Below are positions 25,341 through 36,021 of a DNA stretch of 64,000 nt, one piece after another. This DNA is from Bradyrhizobiaceae bacterium (GTDB taxonomy: Bacteria; Pseudomonadota; Alphaproteobacteria; Rhizobiales; Xanthobacteraceae). The notes under the pieces are model-generated. The model did no database searches, was not told where the DNA came from, and saw nothing but the letters and a program-made list of their open reading frames with translations. Positions within the stretch are counted from its first letter, which is position 1. Every line of letters starts with the position of its first letter. Both the position numbers and the translations under genes were made by a program. The stretch lies in NCBI GenBank assembly GCA_003963435.1, contig RXJC01000250.1, forward strand, positions 1-64,000, read 5' to 3'.

Positions 25341-26222
25341 TTACGCGAAATGGGCCCGGTTCTTCTCGACGAATGTCTCGACAGTCATTGGCGCGACACC
25401 CGTCACTTCCCGAATGATTCCGTCCTCGCCTTCGAATATCCCGTTCTGATAGTCGAGAGTCACCTCTCGCAGATGCTGGACGACGTGAGGATTTGCACGA
25501 ATTGATGCGAGCCGGCCCTCAGCGAATTCATCAAATGTGATGGGTTCATAATGCAGATCGCGGCCAAGGGCCTTCCCCATCGCCGCTGCAATCTCATAAT
25601 GATTCATCTGGACGGGGCCGTGCAGGGTATAGGTCTTACCCGCGTGTGGCGCGGGATTCTGCAAAATGGCGGCGATCAAACGTCCCTGATCCTCCGCCGC
25701 AATCGGCGCGTGGCGACCATCACCCATCGGCATTTTGACGGCTCCCGTTGACCGAAGCACGGTAGGATCCAGCATGATCGTCAGCCACTCCGCAAAAAAT
25801 GTCGGTCTGAGATGAGTGGTCGGCGTTCCGGACCAATCGAAGATTCGCTCCGCCACCCAATGCTCCTGAGCAGCGTGGCTGTTCGCGTCTCGTCGCGCTG
25901 AAATTTGGGACATGTTCACAATCGCCTTCACGCCCTTCTCGGCTGCAGCAACGGCAAAAAAGCTCGTCGCGTCGATCAGGCGCGGCACGATCGGATAGCA
26001 GAAGTATGCGCTCTGGATTCCATCGAGGGCGCTCGTGACGTCGTTGAGGCTGAGGAGATCGCCGATCACCACTTCCGCACCGAGCGCCCTGAGCTGATCG
26101 GCCTTCGGACCATCGTGATGGGCCAAGGCCCGCACATGCGCGCCGTCCTTTCTCAAGAATTCCACGGCGAAACGCCCTGTCCGGCCGGTCGCGCCGGTGA
26201 TCAGAATTGTTGGTGTCGTCAT
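25341..26222 (-). CDS. NmrA-like NAD(P)-binding family protein
   Basis: 293 aa. The N-terminal TILITGATGRTGRFAVEFLRKDG is the NmrA/atypical-SDR glycine motif (GxxGxxG). VRALAHHDGPKADQL and VVIGDLLSLNDVTSALDGI follow the family, with FEPITFDEFAE-type residues in the C-terminal lobe. Members are redox-sensing regulators or quinone/NAD(P)H-dependent reductases. It is divergent from an HxlR regulator, a frequent pairing, and shares with it a promoter region carrying two 20-bp repeats. Confidence 0.85.
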   Translation of the reverse strand: MTTPTILITGATGRTGRFAVEFLRKDGAHVRALAHHDGPKADQLRALGAEVVIGDLLSLNDVTSALDGIQSAYFCYPIVPRLIDATSFFAVAAAEKGVKAIVNMSQISARRDANSHAAQEHWVAERIFDWSGTPTTHLRPTFFAEWLTIMLDPTVLRSTGAVKMPMGDGRHAPIAAEDQGRLIAAILQNPAPHAGKTYTLHGPVQMNHYEIAAAMGKALGRDLHYEPITFDEFAEGRLASIRANPHVVQHLREVTLDYQNGIFEGEDGIIREVTGVAPMTVETFVEKNRAHFA

Positions 26223-26279
26223 CAGTTCTCTCCGGTTTTCCAGATCACGCGGCTCGCCGCCGGCGGGCGCCGATCTTGA

Positions 26280-26336
26280 GGTTTAATTTTGCAACCCTGG
26301 ACAACATGCGCTGGATGGTTTAATTTTGCAACCCTG
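26280..26336. promoter_or_regulatory. Twin 20-bp direct repeats, probable HxlR operator
   Basis: GGTTTAATTTTGCAACCCTG occurs twice without mismatch, at 26280-26299 and 26317-26336, 37 bases apart (about 3.5 helical turns), between the NmrA-like and HxlR starts. Spacing and identity suggest two dimer sites overlapping the divergent promoters. Confidence 0.65.
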
Positions 26337-26362
26337 ACACTGAGGTCACCGGAGGCCACGTT

Positions 26363-26866
26363 TTGAAGGGAAAGAAGACCGAGCTCGCGCCGGCACAGTG
26401 CGCGGTGGCGCGCGCTCTCGATGTTGTCGGCGACTGGTGGTCCCTTCTGATCGTCCGGGAGGCGCTATTCGGACGAAACCGGTTTTCCGAATTTCAAAAG
26501 AACATCGGATTGGCGAAGAACATTCTGTCAGTCCGCCTCAAGAAGCTGGTCCAGTACGATGTATTGGTGATGGAGCCGGACACTGAAGCGGCGACGTCAC
26601 ATCGCTATATCCTGACCGAGCGAGGACATCGGCTTGCATTGGTTATCGCTGCGCTGTGGCAGTGGGGCGAGGAGAACTGCTTTCAGTCCGAAGGGTTTGA
26701 CCTCGGACTGGCGGACAGGGAAACCGGCGAGCTTCTGGCGAAGCTGGAGCTGAAGACCTTGAGCGGACGCTCGCTCGATGGTGGCCGGCTTGAGCTCGCA
26801 GTGAGGACACGCACCGACGCAGAGAAGCTCAAAGTGATGGCTTTGAAAGACTCAGCGCCCGCTTAG
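26363..26866 (+). CDS. HxlR family transcriptional regulator
   Basis: 167 aa. The start is a TTG, chosen because GGAGG lies 7 bases upstream and no ATG is in range. CAVARALDVVGDWWSLLIVREALFGRNRFSEFQKNIGLAKNILSVRLKKLV is the HxlR winged helix, with the N-terminal Cys that senses electrophiles in several members. The C-terminus (about 110-167) is a short extension. It is probably the repressor of the divergent NmrA-like gene through the twin repeats; such pairs usually respond to quinones or aldehydes. Confidence 0.87.
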   Translation: MKGKKTELAPAQCAVARALDVVGDWWSLLIVREALFGRNRFSEFQKNIGLAKNILSVRLKKLVQYDVLVMEPDTEAATSHRYILTERGHRLALVIAALWQWGEENCFQSEGFDLGLADRETGELLAKLELKTLSGRSLDGGRLELAVRTRTDAEKLKVMALKDSAPA

Positions 26867-27008
26867 TGATTATTTTCGAAAATAAACGACCGGGGTGCGG
26901 AAGGATCGAGCCGCCGAGTGCTGCTGCTCAATCGCCAAAGTTGGCGTTCTTCACGCAACCCGTCGACAACGCGGCTCACCATAAAAATAGCATCAAAGGG
27001 GGTATCAA

Positions 27009-27560
27009 ATGCCGGCACCACTTCAATTTGCGTTTCGCGCCGGTCCTTCCGGGACGTGGAGGATCGATAGCATCAAAGCAGTAACTGGCGAGTCGCTGGC
27101 CGCACCAGCCGCTCTCGAAGTCATCGGACCGCTGACCGTTCCGCCCGAGGCCGGCGGCGACTGGACTCTCAGGGGCGTCACAAGCAACACCCGATACACA
27201 AACCGGTCCGAGGTGGAGCAGCTTGAGGCTACCCAAGAAGGGCTTGGCCGCCCCCAGGCAACTCGCGCGGCCCTCATTCCCATCCGGAAAAGCGAGGCTT
27301 GGTGGTCTCTGGCGCAGGACGAGCGGCGGGCGGTGCTTGAGGAGACATCGCACCATATCGCAATCGGGCTCGAATACCTGCCGGCCATCGCTCGCCGTCT
27401 CTATCACTCGCGCGAACTCGGTGAACCGTTTGATTTCCTGACCTGGTTTGAATTTGCACCAGAGCATGCAGCTTCTTTCGAGCGGCTGGTGTCACGGCTG
27501 CGCGAATCGGCGGAATGGCGATATGTCGATCGTGAAGTCGACATTCGGCTGAGCCGATGA
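27009..27560 (+). CDS. Chlorite-dismutase-like heme family protein
   Basis: 183 aa. The C-terminal half reads LIPIRKSEAWWSLAQDERRAVLEE, HHIAIGLEYLPAIARRLYHSRELGEPFDFLTWFEFAPEHA and EWRYVDREVDIR, the ferredoxin-like barrel pattern of the chlorite dismutase superfamily. The histidine in RRLYHS is at the position of the proximal heme ligand. The first 70 residues are less conserved. Short members like this have poorly known function (peroxidase or chlorite-related activity); true chlorite dismutase activity cannot be assumed. Confidence 0.7.
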   Translation: MPAPLQFAFRAGPSGTWRIDSIKAVTGESLAAPAALEVIGPLTVPPEAGGDWTLRGVTSNTRYTNRSEVEQLEATQEGLGRPQATRAALIPIRKSEAWWSLAQDERRAVLEETSHHIAIGLEYLPAIARRLYHSRELGEPFDFLTWFEFAPEHAASFERLVSRLRESAEWRYVDREVDIRLSR

Positions 27561-27924
27561 TCGCCGTCCATTCGTAAACCGATCGCCAATCGATGTAGGC
27601 GCGTCGCGGTCGGATACGCTCATAGTCATCGCACCGCTACCGCCATGTTAAAGAGGCGCCAAGACGAAGGTGATCGTTGGGGCGTGGAATAGCGTTCGCC
27701 GGGAGAAGGCCCCAACTTTTCAAGGTGGAGAATTTATCACCTCTGATCGCACGTTCATTCGAAGATCATTTCCAGATTGTCGACGGAAACGGCAGCCCGT
27801 TTTCGAACAAATGCTCTAAAACACTCACAGTACTTATCCATCCTGCCGACAACGGAACCGTTTCGTTTGTCGAACGGGTATATGCCTCGGCGCATATTTA
27901 AATCCTCGTGAGAGTCAAAGAACA
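27561..27924 (+). other. Intergenic region before the ssuA-like gene, with 32-bp repeat copy 1
   Basis: 364 bases with no supported gene; a 74-aa ORF at 27677-27901 lacks recognisable features. The first copy of a 32-base repeat (27601-27632) lies here; its partner is downstream of the SsuD gene. Confidence 0.4.
27601..27632 (+). repeat. 32-bp direct repeat, copy 1
   Basis: Begins GCGTCGCGGTCGGATACGCT and matches 30115-30146 in 30 of 32 bases. The two copies bracket the sulfonate gene pair. Confidence 0.7.
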
Positions 27925-28872
27925 ATGTCATTTCGATCAACTCGGCGTTCGCTACTTGGATTCGCATTGACCGGGATCGCCGCAACTACCGCCTTTCGGC
28001 ACGCACGTGCTGCTGATCAGAAGCTGATTAAGATCGGTTATCCTAAGGCTGGTCCTCTCATAATTCTTTCCAAACTTGGACGCCTGGAAAAAGCGCTGGC
28101 GCCGCTGGGCGTCAACGTTGAATGGCGCGAATTCACCTCGGGGGTACAGATACTGGAGGCGATGGCATCCCGGTCGATTGATTTTGCAATGACAGGAGAT
28201 TCACCCATCATCTTCGCGCAAGCGAATGGCACTGCCGTACGTTATGTCGCCTACGAGCCCTCAGCGCCAAAATCCCAAGGCATCCTTGTCCTAAAGGAAT
28301 CGCCGATTGCACGACTGGAGGATCTGAAGGGAAAGCGCATCGCGGTTCAACGCGGTTCAAATTGTCACTTCCTGACGGTCGCCGCGCTGAAGCGCGCGCA
28401 ACTCAAACTGTCCGATGTCAAGTTCGAATACATGATTGCTCCAGACGGCAGGGTGGCGCTGGAGGGGCGCAATGTGGATGCTTATGCGGTTTGGGATCCC
28501 CTGATGACCGCGACAATCGCCGGGGGAGCTAGACAGCTGATCGACGGCACTGATCTTAGCAATAATCGCTTTTATTATAGTGCCACCCCAGAGCTTGGCG
28601 AGAATAGAGCCCTTCTCACAGCCTTAGTGGAGGAGATTGGAGCGGCCGGACAATGGATCAACAACAATCGGAGAGAAGCTGCCAGCATCCTTTCGCCCGC
28701 GACGGGTCTATCGACAGCGATATGGGTGCAGGCGCTCGAACACTCAACGTTCGGTGCCAAATGGATCGAGCAGGAACCGCTGGTGGAGCAACAGCGGATA
28801 GCTGATTCCTTCGTGGAAATAGGTCTGCTACCGAAGCCTGTGCGTGTTTCAGATATAGCGCTGCTAAGCTGA
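27925..28872 (+). CDS. ABC transporter substrate-binding protein, aliphatic sulfonate (SsuA) type
   Basis: 315 aa. A Tat-like leader ([18 protein letters not shown], cut after ARA) precedes an SsuA/TauA-type binding fold: [52 protein letters not shown] and [10 protein letters not shown]. In full systems it feeds SsuC/SsuB. No permease or ATPase gene is adjacent, so it would rely on components elsewhere. It lies 31 bases ahead of an SsuD-like monooxygenase, which supports sulfonate uptake for sulfur supply. Confidence 0.83.
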   Translation: MSFRSTRRSLLGFALTGIAATTAFRHARAADQKLIKIGYPKAGPLIILSKLGRLEKALAPLGVNVEWREFTSGVQILEAMASRSIDFAMTGDSPIIFAQANGTAVRYVAYEPSAPKSQGILVLKESPIARLEDLKGKRIAVQRGSNCHFLTVAALKRAQLKLSDVKFEYMIAPDGRVALEGRNVDAYAVWDPLMTATIAGGARQLIDGTDLSNNRFYYSATPELGENRALLTALVEEIGAAGQWINNNRREAASILSPATGLSTAIWVQALEHSTFGAKWIEQEPLVEQQRIADSFVEIGLLPKPVRVSDIALLS

Positions 28873-28903
28873 GGGGCTCGGCCTAGGCTGGCGGGAAACG
28901 AAT

Positions 28904-30052
28904 ATGAACATCATGTGGTTTCTCCCGACTCAGGGAGACGGACACTATCTCGGCACTGCTATCGGAGGCCGTGAAACTACTTTCTCATACATTAAGCAGA
29001 TAGCTATCGCAGTGGATGAGTTGGGCTATTCAGGAGTGCTGATCCCAACTGGCCTGTTTTGCGAAGATCCATGGACCGTTGCGGCAGCAGTCGCTCCCCT
29101 TACGAACAGGCTTCGGTTTCTCGTAGCGGTTCGTCCCGGCATAATGCAACCGACTGTCGCGGCTAGAATGGCAGCCACAGTCGACCGCATTTCGGGGGGC
29201 CGGCTCGACGTCAATGTCGTATCTGGAGGGAGCCCGCCCGAACTTGCTGCTGACGGCGTTTTTGCCACGCACGACGAGCGATACCAACTGACCGGAGAAT
29301 TCATCGATATTTGGTGCCGTCTGCTCGCGGGTGAGACGGTCACAATGAAAGGCAAGCATCTCGAGGTACGTGATGCACGGCTGCTCTTCCCCGCTGTTCA
29401 ACGTCCTCATCCACGTCTCTTCAACGGAGGGTCGTCAGCGGCGTCACACAGCTTTACCGCGGAGAAGTGCGACGTCTATATGACGTGGGGTGAACCGCCT
29501 CGGATGGCAGAGGAGAAAATCCGGGACGTCCAGCGCCGCGCTGCCGCGTATGGCCGAAAGCTACAAGTTGGAATGCGACTCCATGTTGTTGTGCGGGAAA
29601 CTGAATCCAAGGCCTGGGAAGCAGCCGATGATCTGATCAAATATCTGGATGACGAGACTATTGCGCGAGCGCAGGCTGCGTTTGCAGCGCAAGATTCCGT
29701 TGGACAGCAGCGCATGACTTCCCTGCACGGGGGCCGGCGAGATCAGCTTGTCGTGTCGCCGAATCTCTGGGCAGGGGTTGGCCTAGTACGTGGAGGAGCC
29801 GGAACAGCGATTGTCGGTGACCCGAAAACCGTTGCTGCCAGGCTCGTCGAATATCAACAGATCGGAGTCGATACCTTTATTCTCTCGGGTTACCCCCACC
29901 TCGAAGAGGCGTATCGGTTTGCGGAGCTCGTCTTCCCTTTGCTGCCTCTGAAGCCACCCGAGTCGCAAGTCGCCATTGGGCGAGACGGCGGCAATTCGCT
30001 TCGCGAACCGGTTGGCGAGGTGATCGCGCACGTCGCATTCCCGGGTCGTTAA
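28904..30052 (+). CDS. ssuD: LLM-class FMNH2-dependent alkanesulfonate monooxygenase (SsuD-like)
   Basis: 382 aa. [29 protein letters not shown] is nearly the SsuD N-terminus, followed by [38 protein letters not shown] and DEYQ-type residues for flavin binding ([11 protein letters not shown]). The enzyme splits alkanesulfonates to aldehyde and sulfite with reduced FMN. No flavin reductase (ssuE) is adjacent. Pairing with the SsuA-like gene makes a small sulfur-scavenging unit bracketed by 32-bp repeats. Confidence 0.88.
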   Translation: MNIMWFLPTQGDGHYLGTAIGGRETTFSYIKQIAIAVDELGYSGVLIPTGLFCEDPWTVAAAVAPLTNRLRFLVAVRPGIMQPTVAARMAATVDRISGGRLDVNVVSGGSPPELAADGVFATHDERYQLTGEFIDIWCRLLAGETVTMKGKHLEVRDARLLFPAVQRPHPRLFNGGSSAASHSFTAEKCDVYMTWGEPPRMAEEKIRDVQRRAAAYGRKLQVGMRLHVVVRETESKAWEAADDLIKYLDDETIARAQAAFAAQDSVGQQRMTSLHGGRRDQLVVSPNLWAGVGLVRGGAGTAIVGDPKTVAARLVEYQQIGVDTFILSGYPHLEEAYRFAELVFPLLPLKPPESQVAIGRDGGNSLREPVGEVIAHVAFPGR

Positions 30053-30114
30053 ACACTCAGCAAAGCTATGTGGTTTTAGCGCCGGGACAACAAGATTTGT
30101 AATCGATTCTCAGA

Positions 30115-30146
30115 GCGTCGCGATCGGATACTCTCATAGTCATCGC
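30115..30146 (+). repeat. 32-bp direct repeat, copy 2
   Basis: Begins GCGTCGCGATCGGATACTCT, 63 bases after the SsuD stop. It matches copy 1 (27601-27632) with two mismatches. Confidence 0.7.
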
Positions 30147-30211
30147 TTCCGACTTTGAGGACGATCCGCAATCTTCTCGATCAACCGATGTCGGCAATGC
30201 CGACGTCGATC

Positions 30212-33200
30212 CTACCGAAAATTGCGTGTCTTCACCGTCAGGTCACTAAAGTGGCCAGGGCGATGTGCGAGATTGGCTGGCTCGCGCGGATCGGGCGCGG
30301 GTGAGCCGCGATGAAACTCGTCGCCGCGCCCATGCGGGAGCGGGAAACCCGTGTCCCGCGCGCCGATGCTGGCAAGCTCGGCCGAAAGGTCAAACAGATC
30401 GCGCGCCACGACATGCACGACCTCGCCTTCGCGCTGAATCTGTCCTCTGATGCCGATCATGCCGGCACCAAGCACGGTGCGGCGGAATTTCTCGAATATC
30501 TTTTCCCAAATGACCACGTTGGCGACACCTGTCTCGTCCTCGATCGTCATAAACATGACGCCCTTGGCCGAGCCCGGCCGTTGGCGCACAAGCACGAGGC
30601 CCGCGACGTCAACCCATTTCCGATCGCGCGACGCAATGGCCTCCGCGCAGGTTCTGACGCGCCGACGCGCGAGGTCCTCCCGGAGAAAGGAGATCGGATG
30701 CTGGCGCAGCGTCAGCCCGACATGGCTATAGTCCTCGACCACCTCGCTGCCGGCCGTCATGGGCCGGAGCGAAACGACGGGCTCGTCCTGCTCGGGAACG
30801 GGCGCGGCCTCGCGCGCCGCAGCGGCCGCGAACAGAGGCAGAGGCTCGTCACGCAGCGCCCTGATCGCCCAGAGCGCCTCGCGGCGGGCAAGACCAATCC
30901 ACGGCCGGAAGGCGTCGGCCTCCGCCAGCTCCACGAGGGCAGCGGCGGGAATGGCGGCGCGGCGCCAGAGATCGTCGACTGACGCATAGGGCAGACCCGC
31001 ACGGCATGCGACCAGGCGAGCAGCCTCGGCGTTGCCGAGGCCCTTGACCATTCTGAGACCGAGACGGACTGCCAGCCGGCCATCGTCGGCGTCGCGCGGC
31101 TCGAGCGTGCAATCCCATCGCGACTCGTTGACACAAACGGGCAAAATTTCGACGCCATGCGCCTGTGCATCCCGGACGATCTGCGCCGGCGCATAAAATC
31201 CCATGGGCTGCGCATTCAACAGCGCGCAGCAGAAAACGTCCGGATGCCAGCATTTCATCCATGAGGAAGCATAAGCGATCAGTGCAAAGCTTGCGGCATG
31301 GCTTTCGGGGAAGCCGTAGGAGCCGAAGCCTTCGAGTTGCCGGAATGTGCGTTCGGCAAAGTCGCGCTCATAGCCGTTGTCGACCATGCCCTGGATCAGC
31401 TTCTGGCCGAATTGCGAGACGCCGCCCGTGTGCTTGAACGTGGCCATTGCGCGGCGAAGCTGGTCGGCTTCGCCTGCCGTGAAGCCGGCGCATTCGATCG
31501 CGACGCGCATCGCTTGCTCTTGAAACAGCGGCACCCCGAGCGTCTTGCCGAGCACAGCCTCCAGCTCGGGTTTCGGATAGACGACATCCTCCTTTCCTTC
31601 GCGCCGGCGCAGATAAGGATGCACCATATCGCCTTGAATCGGACCCGGTCTCACGATGGCGACCTCGATGACAAGATCGTAGAAGGTGCGCGGTTTGATC
31701 CGCGGCAGCATCGCCATCTGGGCGCGACTCTCAATCTGGAAAGTACCGAGGGTGTCGGCCCTTCTGATCATTGCATAGGTTCGCGGATCTTCGGGCGGGA
31801 TCGTCGCGAGATCGAGCCGGATGTCCTTGTGCCCGGCGAGAAGATCGAAGGCACGGCGCATGCAGGAGAGCATGCCGAGCGCCAAGACGTCGACTTTCAT
31901 CATCTTGAGCGCGTCCACGTCATCCTTGTCCCATTCGATGACCTGACGATCCTCCATCGCCGCCGGCTCGATCGGCACCAACTCGTCCAGGCGGTCGCGG
32001 GTCAAGACGAATCCGCCCGGGTGCTGCGAAAGATGTCGCGGCGTGCCGACCAACTGGTGTGCGAGCTCCAGCGCCAGCCGCAGGCGGCGGTCTCCCATGT
32101 TGAGATTGACGCTCTCGGCGTGCTTCGCCTCGACGCCCTCTGACCAGCCCCAAACCTGCGAGGATAGCGTCTTGGTCAGGTCCTCCGGCAGGCCCATGGC
32201 CTTGCCGACGTCGCGGATCGCGCCCTTGGCTCGGTAGCGGATCACGGTCGAGCAAAGCGCCGCGCGCTCGCGTCCGTAGGTCTCATAGACCCACTGGATA
32301 ACCTCCTCTCTCCTTTCATGCTCGAAATCGACGTCGATATCCGGCGGCTCGCGACGCTCTTCAGAGACGAAGCGCTCGAACAGCAAGTCGTTACGATCAG
32401 GATCGATCGACGTCACGCCAAGCACGTAACAGACCGAGCTGTTCGCCGCGGAGCCCCTGCCCTGACAGAGAATCCCTTTTGACCGCGCAAACCTCACGAT
32501 GCTGTTCACCGTGAGAAAGTAAGGCGCATATTTAAGCTTCTCGATCAGCCGCAATTCGTGCTCGAGGTTGCGCCGGACCTTCGATGGCAGGCCTTCGGGA
32601 TAGCGTTCGGCCGCACCCTCCCAGGTCAGCTTCTCCAGCGTCTGTTGCGGTGACAGCGACGGATCGGAGCGTTCCTCGGGATATTGGTAGGCGAGCTCGT
32701 CAAGCCGGAACGTGGAGCGGTCCATGATCTCGACCGTGCGGGCGAGCGCTTCCGGATAGCGCCCGAACAGACGGTGCATCTCCGCCGGAGGTTTGAGGTA
32801 GCGATCGGCAAAACGCTCGCGGCGATGGCCGAGCTCGTCGATGGTGACGTTGTGACGGATCGCCGTGACGATATCCTGCAGGATCTGGCGCGAAGGTTGG
32901 TCAAACAGAACATCGTTGGTGACGACGGTCGCGACGCGCGCCGCAGTCGCCATGTTCGCGAGCTCCCAAAGGCGAAGCTGATCATTGGGACGTCTGCGCA
33001 GGGTCAGCGCCATATAGGCGCGATCGCCAAAGACGTCGCGCAGCCGGCGAAGTTGCATGGCGCAGGTCTCGTCGGCGTTGTCCGGCACGAGGACCGCGAT
33101 CAGTCCCTGCGCGTATGCCGCGAGATCTGGCCATTCGATGTGGCATTTCGCTTTGCCCGCCCTGGCCTTTCCAAGCGAAAGGAGACGGCAGAGACGGGCA

Positions 33201-33463
33201 TAGGCGGGGCGGTCGGTCGGATAGACAAGCAGCGACATACCGTCAGCAAGATCGAGCCGGCAACCGACGACGAGGCGGATGCCGGTCGTCTTCGCTGCCT
33301 CGAAGGCCCGCACCACCCCGGCAAGCGAATTGCGGTCGACAATCCCGAGCGCCTCGATTCCCATGATCGCAGCTTGCGCGAACAGCTCCTCGCAACTGCT
33401 CGCGCCGCGCAGAAACGAAAAATGCGACGTCACCTGCAATTCGGCGTAGCGCGGTCCGCTCAT
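30212..33463 (-). CDS. dnaE2: Error-prone DNA polymerase DnaE2
   Basis: 1083 aa from [23 protein letters not shown], whose ATG overlaps the ImuB stop (ATGA); the track start 8 codons upstream is inside imuB. The order is: PHP domain at the N-terminus ([17 protein letters not shown]), polymerase III alpha palm with [19 protein letters not shown], helix-hairpin-helix region ([13 protein letters not shown]), and an OB domain ([30 protein letters not shown]). DnaE2 performs damage-induced mutagenic synthesis with ImuA and ImuB. It is the last gene of a LexA-controlled operon, and its length is normal. Confidence 0.95.
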   Translation of the reverse strand: MSGPRYAELQVTSHFSFLRGASSCEELFAQAAIMGIEALGIVDRNSLAGVVRAFEAAKTTGIRLVVGCRLDLADGMSLLVYPTDRPAYARLCRLLSLGKARAGKAKCHIEWPDLAAYAQGLIAVLVPDNADETCAMQLRRLRDVFGDRAYMALTLRRRPNDQLRLWELANMATAARVATVVTNDVLFDQPSRQILQDIVTAIRHNVTIDELGHRRERFADRYLKPPAEMHRLFGRYPEALARTVEIMDRSTFRLDELAYQYPEERSDPSLSPQQTLEKLTWEGAAERYPEGLPSKVRRNLEHELRLIEKLKYAPYFLTVNSIVRFARSKGILCQGRGSAANSSVCYVLGVTSIDPDRNDLLFERFVSEERREPPDIDVDFEHERREEVIQWVYETYGRERAALCSTVIRYRAKGAIRDVGKAMGLPEDLTKTLSSQVWGWSEGVEAKHAESVNLNMGDRRLRLALELAHQLVGTPRHLSQHPGGFVLTRDRLDELVPIEPAAMEDRQVIEWDKDDVDALKMMKVDVLALGMLSCMRRAFDLLAGHKDIRLDLATIPPEDPRTYAMIRRADTLGTFQIESRAQMAMLPRIKPRTFYDLVIEVAIVRPGPIQGDMVHPYLRRREGKEDVVYPKPELEAVLGKTLGVPLFQEQAMRVAIECAGFTAGEADQLRRAMATFKHTGGVSQFGQKLIQGMVDNGYERDFAERTFRQLEGFGSYGFPESHAASFALIAYASSWMKCWHPDVFCCALLNAQPMGFYAPAQIVRDAQAHGVEILPVCVNESRWDCTLEPRDADDGRLAVRLGLRMVKGLGNAEAARLVACRAGLPYASVDDLWRRAAIPAAALVELAEADAFRPWIGLARREALWAIRALRDEPLPLFAAAAAREAAPVPEQDEPVVSLRPMTAGSEVVEDYSHVGLTLRQHPISFLREDLARRRVRTCAEAIASRDRKWVDVAGLVLVRQRPGSAKGVMFMTIEDETGVANVVIWEKIFEKFRRTVLGAGMIGIRGQIQREGEVVHVVARDLFDLSAELASIGARDTGFPLPHGRGDEFHRGSPAPDPREPANLAHRPGHFSDLTVKTRNFR

Positions 33464-34983
33464 CCGAAGATCCCGTGCAAAAACCATTGCTGGTTTCCGC
33501 TCTCCGGATGCTCGCCATCACCGCTGCGGTACAGCCAAAAGCGCTCTCCGCTATCGTCCTCGACCCTGAAGTAATCCCGCACCGTCGCCCTCTCGGCGTC
33601 GCGCAGCCACCACTCGCCGCGAATGCGCTCCGGCCCGTCAGCGCGGCGAACACGCCGGCGCACGCCGCGCCATGTGAACCAGACCGGCGGATGATCGGGC
33701 AACAATGCCATCGTTTCGACGGGCTCTGGCCGCGACAGCAGCCGTGGCGGTCGCGGCCAGTCGCCCTGCCAGGTCGCGCCCGTTTCCGGTGAAAGCGGCG
33801 GGATAGACGCGACAGACCGTTCCGGCACGTCGCTCTGGACCGGCGTGAAGCGGCAGAGCTGCTTTTCGCCGACGCGGTTCGACAGCACATCGATCAGGTC
33901 GGAGATATCGGCTTCAGGCTCTTCGACAAGCGAGGAAATCGCCTGCTTGTCGCGCAGCGGCTCCGCAACAATCGCAGCCAGCTCCATGACTTCGATGCCA
34001 AAACCGGGATCAACGGTTTCGATCTTGTCCGCCAGCAATCGCGTCAGGCGCTTCGCGTCGCGAACTGGCTCAGCCGTGCCGACACGGATTGCCTGACGCG
34101 TATTGTCGACGCGGTGGAACAGAAGGTCCAACCGGCGTGCCCCCAGTCCCCTGCCCTCCAACTCAACGCATAAGACCGCGACGAGCTTGCCGATATAGCG
34201 GCCGATGGTTTCCGCCGCGCCTATAGGCTCGCCGAAGACGCGACGGACCGCAACGATCTCGGGAGGGCGCAAGGGCTCGATCGGCTCCGCCGCGAGGCCG
34301 AACGCCTGGTCCAGGCGACGGCCGATCTCGGGACCGAAGCGCAGCGTCAGCGGCGCGCGCGGCTGATCCATCAAGTCGCCGACATGATCGAAGCCGAGCG
34401 TGCGCAGGCCCGCGACAGTATCGGGTGGAAGCCGGAGTGCGACGATCGGCAGGCGGCGCAGGAACGATCCAGTTTCTCCCGGAGGAATGACGAGGGTGGG
34501 GCGCGTGGCGTGGCGGGCCGCGGCATGGGCTGCGCCCCATGTATCGGCGACCGCCGCACGCGCTTCGACGCCGGAGGCCGCGAAACGCTCGACAATCTTC
34601 GTCAGCATCATGGCTTCGCCACCATGGAGATGGTCCGCGCCGGAACTGTCGATCACCAGACCGTCAGGTGCATCCGCCATGACGACGGGCGAGATCCGCT
34701 GCAAGGCCCAGAGCGCGAGTTTTTCCAGACCCTCCGCGTCGGCGCGGATGTCGGCATCCAGGACGACCAGGCCCGGGGCGAGCGCCTGCGCCTTGGCAAC
34801 GGGCATGCCGATGCGCAGGCCGAGACCTTCGGCGCCGGCGTCGAGCGCGGTGACGACACGACGGCGACCTGTTCGGCCGATAAGAACCAGCGGTGCCTCA
34901 TGCAGAGGCGATGCGCCGCCCAATTTCCTTCTGAGGCGATCCGTTGGCCACCTCGGAAGGAAGAGCGATACGACCCTTGTCAT
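33460..34983 (-). CDS. imuB: ImuB, inactive Y-family polymerase-like protein of translesion mutagenesis
   Basis: 507 aa from [19 protein letters not shown]; the 582-aa track ORF adds about 75 residues overlapping imuA. The N-terminal Y-family fold ([42 protein letters not shown]) lacks the acidic active-site residues of working polymerases, as is normal for ImuB. ImuB is the hub that binds the beta clamp and recruits DnaE2. The start lies inside the imuA end (overlap about 86 bases), and the stop is coupled to dnaE2 by ATGA. Confidence 0.92.
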   Translation of the reverse strand: MTRVVSLFLPRWPTDRLRRKLGGASPLHEAPLVLIGRTGRRRVVTALDAGAEGLGLRIGMPVAKAQALAPGLVVLDADIRADAEGLEKLALWALQRISPVVMADAPDGLVIDSSGADHLHGGEAMMLTKIVERFAASGVEARAAVADTWGAAHAAARHATRPTLVIPPGETGSFLRRLPIVALRLPPDTVAGLRTLGFDHVGDLMDQPRAPLTLRFGPEIGRRLDQAFGLAAEPIEPLRPPEIVAVRRVFGEPIGAAETIGRYIGKLVAVLCVELEGRGLGARRLDLLFHRVDNTRQAIRVGTAEPVRDAKRLTRLLADKIETVDPGFGIEVMELAAIVAEPLRDKQAISSLVEEPEADISDLIDVLSNRVGEKQLCRFTPVQSDVPERSVASIPPLSPETGATWQGDWPRPPRLLSRPEPVETMALLPDHPPVWFTWRGVRRRVRRADGPERIRGEWWLRDAERATVRDYFRVEDDSGERFWLYRSGDGEHPESGNQQWFLHGIFG

Positions 34984-35659
34984 CGCAAGCTTCCACTTCA
35001 AAATCCGCACTTTCGCCCGCGCGACAACGAATGAGTTCAAGGAGCCATCGCGCGCGAGCGAGGCCTGGGACAGGCAGCGGCGCGGACGGCAAAACCGAGA
35101 CGCGCCAACGGGTGATGCTCGCTGTCGGCAATCCGAAATCTGCGGCTTCGGTCTGTCGCCGCCAGCGGCGTAACGCGATGCCGAGTGTCCCGGACCCTTC
35201 AGCGGCAAGCTGCAGGCGACGCGACGCCGTCATCGAAAGCCGCGCGGTCTCTCCCACGACGGCACCAAGCCCTCCATGGCGAAGCCCTTCCTCCATGCAG
35301 GCCAGCAGCGCCTTCTCATCACCGGCCTCGACATGAATGAGCCGGTCGGGATGCAATCCGGCCTGCGCGATTGCCGGCATGAAAAGATCACGCCGCGTCA
35401 CCACCCAGAGCACCTTGCCTTTGGTCCTTGCGGTGACGCCCGCCGCAAACAGCGCGGCCGCCGCGCCATCGACAGCACCATTGCCCCCGCCGGCCACCTC
35501 ATGCAGGCTGCCGAGTGCCAGCCCACCTCCCGGAAGCCGTCTGTCGATGTCCGATACGCCGAAGGGAAGCACCTTTCGCGCGCGTCCTGTCGTGCCCTCG
35601 AGACGCGCGATGCGCTCTCGAAGTTCCGCGATCACAGGACTGGCGACGGCTTCCGGCAT
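34898..35659 (-). CDS. imuA: ImuA, RecA-like mutagenesis accessory protein
   Basis: 253 aa. VLPFGVSDIDRRLPGGGLALGSLHEVAGGGNGAVDGAAAALF is the degenerate RecA-like core of ImuA; the P-loop is incomplete, as usual. LARARWLLELIRCRAGES and a basic tail follow. It begins the imuA-imuB-dnaE2 operon, which makes damage-induced mutations, and the LexA box lies 52 bases upstream. Confidence 0.9.
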   Translation of the reverse strand: MPEAVASPVIAELRERIARLEGTTGRARKVLPFGVSDIDRRLPGGGLALGSLHEVAGGGNGAVDGAAAALFAAGVTARTKGKVLWVVTRRDLFMPAIAQAGLHPDRLIHVEAGDEKALLACMEEGLRHGGLGAVVGETARLSMTASRRLQLAAEGSGTLGIALRRWRRQTEAADFGLPTASITRWRVSVLPSAPLPVPGLARARWLLELIRCRAGESADFEVEACDDKGRIALPSEVANGSPQKEIGRRIASA

Positions 35660-35710
35660 ATTGAAAAAGGCTGCTCCTTGTGGCTTTGCAAAGGGTCTCT
35701 CCGCTGCTAT

Positions 35711-35725
35711 GTTCTTTATTTGTTC
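35711..35725. promoter_or_regulatory. LexA (SOS) box, alphaproteobacterial type
   Basis: GTTC-TTTATTT-GTTC, an exact GTTC-N7-GTTC direct repeat, 52 bases before the imuA start. This is the LexA-binding form of alphaproteobacteria and marks the imu operon as SOS-induced. Confidence 0.85.
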
Positions 35726-35853
35726 TCAATCGCGGCATGAGTCAATCGGACTCGCAAAAGAGTCTTCGGGGAAGACGCTCATAGATTAGTTTGAGAACAA
35801 CCGTGTGCTTGCGGACGGCCGTTGATTCTCAAGCGAAAACCGAGCGGACCGTG

Positions 35854-36021
35854 ATGAATGCAGCGCATCTGGAAAAATTTGACGACAGGCAACGCGAAGC
35901 TGTCGAGCACGGCACCGCTCTGACCGGCCCGATTGATAGCCCACGGTTGATCATCGCCGGCGCGGATGCGCGTGCGCGGCATCCGGCGATAGGGAGATCG
36001 GCCAGTGTGCAACCTTTATAA
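35854..36021 (+). pseudogene. N-terminal remnant of a UvrD/Rep-type helicase
   Basis: Reads MNAAHLEKFDDRQREAVEHG, then LIIAGADARARH. UvrD/Rep superfamily helicases begin LNxxQREAV, with LIIAGAGSGKT as Walker A. Here the frame leaves the family text at the Walker A (IIAGA then DARAR) and stops after 55 codons, overlapping the start of the next gene. Only the first motif survives, so this is a truncated relic fused to the YedK upstream region. Confidence 0.7.
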
